Source: Blastomyces gilchristii SLH14081 (lineage: Eukaryota > Ascomycota > Eurotiomycetes > Onygenales > Ajellomycetaceae). From it: a stretch of DNA of 64,000 nucleotides. The notes under the pieces were generated by a model. That model had not been told where the DNA came from. It saw nothing but the letters and a program-made list of their open reading frames with translations, and did not search any database. The stretch covers positions 210,019-274,018 of the forward strand of contig NW_003101680.1 of the NCBI RefSeq assembly GCF_000003855.2, read 5' to 3'. Positions 57,366 through 64,000 of the stretch are shown here, one piece after another; position 1 is the stretch's first letter, and every line of letters starts with the position of its first letter. The position numbers were made by a program, and so were the translations under genes.

Positions 57366-57674
57366 TATAAGAGGCCTACACTGAATAGATCAGTATAATA
57401 TTATAGGTCTTATATAACAAAGAGAAAAACATTAGAGAAGAAAAAGAAAGAGAAAGTGCAAGAATCAGCAATTGAAGTGAATATTTATACACATATGTGG
57501 TGATGTATGCAGTGGGGCTTCAGGGCGGAAGAATCTATACGTGTTCATGGCGGCCGAGGATCAGCGATCAAGAATGGCTGAGAATCAGAGCGTACGCGTT
57601 TGAGAATGAAGCGGTTGGAATCTGTGAAGTGTAACAGAATAGTCTATATGATTGATCGGGCGCAGCCCGCCAAA
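57366..57674 (-). repeat. 5' LTR of Gypsy C3 (309 bp)
   Basis: TATAAGAGGCCTACA (TGTAAG expected) to GCGCAGCCCGCCAAA (CACA expected). It is the shortest C LTR: it lacks both the 23-bp duplication of C1 and the 59-bp duplication of its partner. It retains several CpG sites. Confidence 0.75.
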
Positions 57675-60251
57675 TTCTGATACTTTGAAACCATTTGACA
57701 ATATCATGACAAAAGAAGAGAGAACACAGTCTTAAAGATAGACACATTAAATAGATAGATAGAAAAGAATAGAAAGACAAAAGTAAAGTAAAAAGAGACT
57801 GTAATAAAACAAATTATTAAAAGATAGTATATAGCTATTTTAATAGATTATATCTGATTAATTTTCTCCTCTTCATATTCAGATATTTCTGAATGCAGTC
57901 ATTTTCTTGTAGCTGCTTGAGTTTCTGATAGAAAGTCTATTAAGTATTTAATTCCTGTCTCAGTTGAGAACAAGAATCTCATATTTAATTGATTTAGATT
58001 ATACTTCTCTTTCAATCTGACTCTGAGACTATTGTATAATACACAGTGCATTATAATATACTCAGGATTCTCATTTGTATTGCAGAATGAGCATTCTATT
58101 GAATCAAATCTATCATCAAATCTTTGCATATAAGATTTGAAATAGCCATGTCCTAGTTTCAGCTGTATTATAGATGAGAATATTTTCTTTTTATATTTAA
58201 TTGAACAAGATTTTCACTTGAGTTTTGTTTCAAATCTTGAATAATGTATTCTCTTCTTTTATTTCTGTCAGCTTTCATTTCACTTGTCTAAATAAGATTT
58301 TTTTGTTTTTCTCTTTATAAAAGATTACAACATAATTTTTTGAATAGATCTACTTAATTCTGAACTCTTTTTTGCAGCTGAATCAGTCAATTCATTATCA
58401 TGAATATTCATATGAGCAGAAACTCAGTGTAGATGAATTATCAGCTTTAATATTCTTCTCTTTTGAATTTTTAAAACAGAGTTTAAGATCAGTTCAAGAT
58501 TTATTTGACTATTATAACTCTGTCGTATTTCTAAGTCTCTAAAGCAGCTGACTATCAGAGATATTCATTCTTCTCAAACTATTTTCTCTTTTATAGATTT
58601 ATTCATGAGTTGAAAGCTTTCACTATACAAATAGTTCAGCATCAAAGACTTCAGATTCACAGTCTAAATTTCAGAATCTGAGATAAAATTAATATTATCT
58701 TCAGTATAAGCAATATCTGTGTCTAATCTATTCAAATTCTTGTTTTTTAAGTTATCTGAATAAATCAGAATAGAGTCTTTTATATTGATTGTAGAAATTC
58801 TCTTCAAATGCTGTTCATATTCCTTCTCTTTCAATAGTTCACTTATTTACCAGTTTATAAGAGATTCAAGCTATTCTCTGAAGAGAGATATCTTCTCATG
58901 ATCAACTTTTTCAATATTTAAAGAAGAAAATTGATTTTTAATCAGTGAGTATAGTCTGTACAGTTGTGAAGATATTTTCTTTAAAGAATTATTTTCATTT
59001 CAATCAAGAAATCTATTACAATTTAGTTTATTTCCAGAGTTAATTGATGAAAATGAAGAAGAGACTCTTTCTCTGATTATATAATTTAAGCTTATCTTTA
59101 TAACTCTCAGAGTATAATTCATACAGGCCTTTTCAAATCTAATAGCAGAAGAAAGAATTGAAGCTTCAATTTCCATTGCTTTAATTGAAGATGATTTGAA
59201 AGCTTTCAGAATTCTTCTGAACACTCTGTTTTACTGACTTTGAAAGAGTTCAGGGAAATTTCCTTGATTATTTCATCAAACTTGAACTTCATAATCAGCT
59301 ACTGAGGTAATACAGGCTATATATAACTGTCTCATAGCCTGGAAGAATAGATCTCTCTCTGTATTTGATAGTCAGATTATGTTGTTTAATAGTCTTTCTG
59401 CCTTCACACTTCTTTGTTGAATATAATATTTAAAATTCAACTTGGAGTTTAATCATACTTCTAATCATTTGATATTTAAACTGGGTTTAATCTCTCTATT
59501 TAAAAGAGTTAGGGATAGTTCTTTCTTATTGAATCTAGAAAAGAAATGAATTAACTCAGTTTTATTCATATTAAATTGAATTTAATTGATATCTACTCTA
59601 ACAAAGATTTTCTTTGCAGCTTTTTCAATCACTTTCAAATTCTCTTTAATAGTTTTTGAGCTGTATCTCTATATAACTTAGAAATTGAAGTTTTTCTATT
59701 AGGTTTTGTAAGAATCACTTCAGTGGCTTCTCTCCAGCATTCAGAATGATATTCATTTTTCAAGAGATTGAAAAAGAGCTCAAAATATTCATTCTTTAAG
59801 TAGAAGTATGTATTTTGAATAATTAAGTGATTAATTGAATCAGGCCCTGCAGCAGTTTTAACTGAACTTGAGCAGATAGCTGACTCTAATTCATCTTATA
59901 TAAGATCAGGCCATTCTCAGTCATTTTCATCAATATAGTTGAGAAGTGATATATTCTCTTCCTCTCAATCTGAATCTGATGAGTTTTGAAAGAGAATTCT
60001 CATGAAAGCTTAACATTTTTTCTTAAAAGAGTTTGCTGTATATAATTCATTCTGAAACTCATATTCTAAGACTGGAAGTTTTGCTACACTTCTTGTTTTA
60101 GTATAGTTAAAAGCTTTAAAAACTTTCTTTTCTTATGCTTCTTTAAGGAATTTATTTCAGCAGTCTGTTTTAGCTCTTTTAATATCTGAAAAATATTCAT
60201 TTCTGACAGCTTTGAACTCTTTATCAGATATTACATCATTGTTTCAATCTC
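57675..60251 (-). pseudogene. LINE copy 3 ORF2 (RNase H and RT), broken
   Basis: On minus: the C-terminal RFDDRFDSIECSFCNTNEN and IIMHCVLYNSLRVRLKEKYN (57,899-58,129), the RNase H region around 58,380-58,750, and FRRILKAFKSSSIKAMEIEA in the RT tail (59,000-59,224). RT motifs toward 59,650-60,000 are largely destroyed and a stretch equivalent to copy 1 8,450-8,950 appears deleted near 59,670-59,700. It is far more mutated than copy 2, in line with its being the host of Gypsy C3. Confidence 0.75.
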
Positions 60252-60917
60252 TTATTATTATTATTATTATTATTCTTCAATTATAGATGTATGCAGTCAG
60301 AGACTATGACATCTACCTGAGAACCTTTAGTTCTCAGGGTTTTTCCTATATCTATAGAGTCAACTATTATACACTTATCAATTTTAGATATGCAAAATCA
60401 GAAAATTCCAGCTCAGAATACAAAAACTGTTTACAAATTGCAGTATTTCAACACCTTTTGATACTTTGAAATCATTTGAAAATATCATGACAAAAGAAAA
60501 GAGAACATAGTCTTAAAGATAGACACATTAAATAGATAGATAGAAAAGAATAGAAAGAAATAAGTACTGTAAAGAGAGCTACAGAACAAGACCTCTGCAG
60601 TTTACACCTTAAGCTATATACATATTTTAACACTCTATATAACCGACCGCCGCCTCTGTCCTCTCGGGCCCGCTCCAGGGGTTATCATTCCCTCTAAAGG
60701 GCCGCCGCCCAGCTAGCTCCTGTAACTAGCTTACCCATAAGTGGGATCCTCACTAAGAATAACACCAGAGCTACTCAATTCTAGTTAAGTCTCTAACCTT
60801 CCGGCTGCCAATCTCGGCATTCCAGCCTACCAATTGGCCGTCACGGTCTTGCTTGCACTAACCACCTATTAAGGGCGCCTAGGCCTCGTCTCACCTAGGT
60901 CCTTGCTAGGCCCAGGG
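60252..60917 (-). mobile_element. Chimeric retrocopy: LINE 3' end fused to GC-rich DNA (copy 4)
   Basis: 60,252-60,578 is a LINE 3' end (tail (TTA)n, hairpin, 3' UTR) on minus, almost identical to that of copy 5. From 60,579 the similarity stops and 339 bp of GC-rich, CpG-containing DNA follows, up to the tail of copy 5 at 60,918. No target duplication could be assigned because other LINE sequence abuts both sides. Confidence 0.6.
60579..60917 (-). other. GC-rich segment of unknown origin
   Basis: It includes ACCGACCGCCGCCTCTGTCC, GGGCCGCCGCCCAGCTAGCT and CTAGGCCTCGTCTCACC. On minus it shows a TATA-like GGTTATATAGAG near 60,640. No protein frame, tRNA box pair or LTR ends were convincing. 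It is unmutated, so it is either young or single-copy. It could be an LTR piece, a small RNA gene or host DNA captured during reverse transcription. Confidence 0.45.
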
Positions 60918-63900
60918 TTATTATTATTATTATTATTCTTCAATTATAGATGTATGCAGTCAGAGACTATGACATCTACCTGAGAACCTTTAGTTCTCAG
61001 GGTTTTTCCTATATCTATAGAGTCAACTATTATACACTTATCAATTTCAGATATGCAAAATCAGAAAATTCCAGCTCAGAATACAAAAACTGTTTACAAA
61101 TTGCAGTATTTCAACACCTTTTGATACTTTGAAACCATTTGAAAATATCATGACAAAAGAAAAGAGAACATAGTCTTAAAGATAGACACATTAAATAGAT
61201 AGATAGAAAAGAACAGAAAGAAACAAGTACTGTAAAGAGAGACTATAACAAAATAAAATTATTAAAAGATAGTGTATAGCTGTTTTAACAGACTATATCT
61301 AATCAATTTTCACCTCTTCATATTCAGATACTTCTGAATTGAGCCATTTTCTTGTAGCTGCTTGAGTTTCTGATAGAAAGTCTATTAAGTATTTAAGTCC
61401 TGTCTCAGTTGAGAATAAGAACCTCATATTTAATTGATTTAAATCATACTTCTTCTTTAATCTGACTCTGAGACTATTGTATAATGCACAATGTATTACA
61501 ATATGCTCAGGATTCTCATTTGTATTGCAGAATGAGCACTCTGTTGAATCAAATCTATCATCAAATCTTTGTATATAGGATTTGAAATAACCATGTTCTA
61601 GTTTTAGCTGAATTATGAATGAGAATATTTTCTTTTTGCATTTAATTGAACAAGATTTTCACTTTGATTTTGTCTCAAATCTTGAATAATGTATGCTCTT
61701 CTTTTGTTTCTGCCAGCTTTCATTTCACTTGTTTAAACAAGATTCTTTTATCTTTCTCTTTATGAAAGACCAGGACACTGTTTTTTAAATAGATCTGCTT
61801 GATTCTGAACCCTTTTTTGCAGCTAAATCAGCCAATTCATTGCCATGAATATTCATATAAGCAGGAACTCAATGCAGATGAATTATCAGTTTAGATATTC
61901 TTCTCTTTTAAATTTTCAAAACAGAGTTTAAAATCAGTTCAAGATTCATTTGATCATTATGAATCTGACTATTTCTAAGTCTTTTTAAGGCAGCTTGACT
62001 ATCAGAGAATATCCCATGTCTCTTTCAAACTATTTCCTCTTTTATGAGATTTTATTTCAATGAGTTTGAAAGCTTTCCCTATTACAATAGTCAGCATCAA
62101 AGACTTCATATTCACAGGCCTAAATTTCAGAATCTGAGATAAAATTGATATTATCTTCAGTATAAGCATGCCTGCACCTAATCTATGCAAATTCTCATTT
62201 TTTGAGTCATCTGAGTAAATCAGAATAGAGTCTTTATATTGATGTAGAGATCTTCTTCAAATGCTGTTCATATCTCTCTCTTTAGATAGTTCACTTATTT
62301 ATAAGTCTATGAGAGATTTCAGCTTGTCTCTTCAGAGAGATATCTTCTCATGATCAATTTTCTCAACATTTAATGAAGAAAATTGATTCTTAATAAGTGA
62401 ACATAGTCTATACAGTTGAGAGAGCATTTTCTTTAAAGTATTATTCTCATTTCAATCAAGGAATCTATTTCAATCCAGTTCATTTCCTGAGTTAACTGAT
62501 GGAAATGAAGAAGAGACTCTTTCTCTGATTATATGATTTGAGCTCATCTTTATGACTCTCAGAGCATAGTTCATACAGGCCTTTTCAAATCAAATAGCAG
62601 GAGGTGGAATTGAGGCTTCAATTTCCATTGCTTTAATAGGAGATGATTTGAATGCTCTCAGAATTCTTCTCAAAGCTCTGTTTTATAGACTTTGAAACAG
62701 TTTAGTGAAGTTATCTTGATTGTTTCATTAAACTTGAACTTTATAATCAGCTACTGAGGTAATACAGGCTATGTATAACTGTCTCATAGCCTGAAAAGAT
62801 AGACCTCTCTCAGTATTTGATAGTCTGATTATACTATTCAGTAGTCTCTCTGCCTTGATGATTCTTTGTTGAATATGATATTTAAAATTCAACTTGGAGT
62901 TTAACCATACTCCTAGTCATTTGACATTCAAACTGGGTTTAATCTCTTTATTCAGAAGAGTTAGACTTAGTTCTTTCTCATTAAACCTGAGAAAAAAGTG
63001 AATTAACTCAGTTTTATTCATATCAAATTGAATTAGATTGATATCTGCTCTAACAAAGATTTTCTTTGCTGCTTTCTCAATCACTTCTAAATTCTCTTTG
63101 ATTGTCTTTGAACTGTAGAGTAGACTAATATTATCTACATAACTTGAAGATCTCACTATTTTCATCTCTCTATTCTTGAATAAATATGCAGTGTATATTG
63201 CAAATAAAACAGGTGAGATTGAAGATTCTTGTGATACTTCTATTTTTATCTCAGTTTTATCTTGTTTTCTTCCATCAAAGAATAGTTGTATAATTCTTTT
63301 AGACATGAAATAATTAACTCATTTTATTAGAGAAAGTGGCAGTTTTAACATCTTCAAAGTTTGAATCATCTTAGACTTTGAAACATGATTAAATGCATCT
63401 TTTATATCAATAAAAACTGCAGTTGAGACCAGGCCTTTATGCTTTGCTACTTGAATATTATGAATAACTGAGATAACAGTGTCAATTGCAGAACATTGTT
63501 TTCTACCTTTCATTTATTCATTAAATAGAAGAGAATCACTAATAGAGCTTATAAAAGATAATCTAGTAGCTATTATCTTTTCTAGAACTTTTCTCAAGCA
63601 GTTCAACAGAGATATTACTCTATATGACTTAGAAAGAATCCACTCTATTAGGTTTTGTAAGGATTACTTCAGTAGCTTCTCTCCCGCATTCAGAATGATA
63701 ACCTTTTCTTAAGAGATTGAAAAAGAGCTCAAAATATTCATTCTTCAAGTAAGAATATGTGTTTTGAATAAATAAATGATTAATTGAATCAGGCTCTTCA
63801 GCAGTCTCTTTCCCTTGAGAATATTACTGACTCTAGTTCATCCCATGTAAGCTCAAGCCATCCCAGATATTTTCACAATGTATTTCTTACTGACATATTT

Positions 63901-64000
63901 CATCTCTTCAAAAGCGATGAGGTTTGCCAGAAACTCTATGATAGTTTGGCATTTTTTGCTCAAGGGTTGCTGATTACAATAATTCAAAATTAACGGACGA
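60918..64000 (-). mobile_element. LINE copy 5, divergent subfamily, runs off the window
   Basis: Starts with the (TTA)n tail and hairpin at 60,918-61,010 and continues on minus through RNase H and RT to the edge. The 3' end is nearly identical to copy 4, while the coding part differs from copies 1-3 by many substitutions, especially right of 63,830. Whether the endonuclease and ORF1 are present is unknown. Confidence 0.8.
61280..64000 (-). pseudogene. LINE copy 5 ORF2 (RT and RNase H), broken, partial
   Basis: On minus: the RNase H part includes HRLGAGMLILKIISI (62,002-62,190, frame disturbed). The RT part includes MSKRIIQLFFDGRKQDKTEI and SSSYVDNISLLYSSKTIKEN in 62,917-63,306 (YVDD changed to YVDN) and KGRKQCSAIDTVISVIHNIQ with AVFIDIKDAFNHVSKS in 63,319-63,513. 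Stops are TGA, TAA and small frameshifts. The N-terminal region beyond 63,830 is less similar to copy 1 and unusually GC-richer near the edge. Confidence 0.75.

Larger units (their letters stand above)
48275..57674 (-). mobile_element. Ty3/Gypsy chromovirus C3, complete, split by LINE copy 2
   Basis: Same family as C1 in opposite orientation. The 3' LTR is 48,275-48,642, the 5' LTR 57,366-57,674, and the TTCTG duplication is on both sides. Pol on minus runs 56,000 to 53,524 and 49,933 to 48,643, with LINE copy 2 (49,948-53,509) inserted in the integrase region; gag is 57,067-56,100. Without the LINE it is about 5.8 kb, close to C1. Confidence 0.85.
48068..60251 (-). mobile_element. LINE copy 3, 5'-truncated, split by Gypsy C3
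   Basis: The 3' tail (ATT)n starts at 48,068, followed by the LINE 3' end with the hairpin (48,126-48,150) up to 48,274. The element resumes at 57,675 after Gypsy C3 (5-bp duplication TTCTG) and continues through RNase H and RT to 60,251, the position equivalent to about 7,890 in copy 1. The 5' part is missing or displaced by the chimeric copy 4. It is heavily mutated, with a TCTG-rich, TGA-rich frame. Confidence 0.8.

Noticed and set aside
60287..61132. Two identical 60-codon proteins (60,287-60,469 and 60,950-61,132)
   Set aside because: They are antisense readings of duplicated LINE 3' UTR.
63784..63993. 69-codon frame on + at the right edge
   Set aside because: Antisense to the LINE copy 5 ORF2 region; no independent support.

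Overview
The window looks like nuclear DNA of a filamentous ascomycete (Pezizomycotina). The evidence is Ty3/Gypsy chromoviruses, a fungal-type LINE with APE endonuclease, reverse transcriptase and RNase H, a fungal hAT transposase, BCS1-like AAA ATPase relics, a fungal kinase-like gene, and massive C-to-T / G-to-A decay of every repeat (RIP-like). The two-compartment composition, GC-normal islands inside long AT-rich repeat deserts, is known from Eurotiomycetes such as Blastomyces. I cannot place the species, and this is only a suggestion.

Layout: 1-2,050 is a GC-normal island with broken genes: a BCS1-like C-terminus on +, a short broken gene on -, and the undamaged tail of a second BCS1-like gene on -. 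The rest of that second gene (to about 3,010) is heavily mutated. 3,011-14,794 is Gypsy element B1, split by a 7.6-kb LINE (copy 1) with a 13-bp target duplication. 15,411-41,940 is a hAT-like DNA transposon relic, probably opened up by a complete Gypsy element C1 (17,984-23,715), Gypsy B2 with a tRNA-derived SINE inside it, a gag-only B3, and a complete 7.2-kb chromovirus E (34,356-41,544). 41,938-44,691 holds a solo-LTR scrap, a foldback element containing a 100-N assembly gap, a Harbinger-like MITE and a second SINE.

44,692-47,270 is a GC-normal island with the only convincing intact host genes: a 404-residue protein-kinase-like gene (-) and a small Cys-rich gene (+), next to an old LINE C-terminal relic. 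47,275-64,000 is AT-rich again. LINE copy 3 is interrupted by Gypsy C3, which is itself interrupted by LINE copy 2, the best preserved LINE in the window. After it come a LINE 3' end fused to unrelated GC-rich DNA, and LINE copy 5 of a divergent subfamily, which runs off the end.

How the parts relate: the LINE probably supplies the retrotransposition machinery for the SINE, because both end in the same TATAATKGAAGAAT(AAT)n tail. Almost all pol genes are dead: Trp codons are TGA and catalytic Asp codons are often Asn. The damage falls mainly on CC/GG dinucleotides rather than the classic CpA. I found no CRISPR, no bacterial-type operon and no free-standing RNA gene. I did not find a clearly new multi-gene system; the most interesting signals are the unusual mutation context, the SINE-LINE partnership and the chimeric LINE ends. 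All alignments and counts were made by eye.
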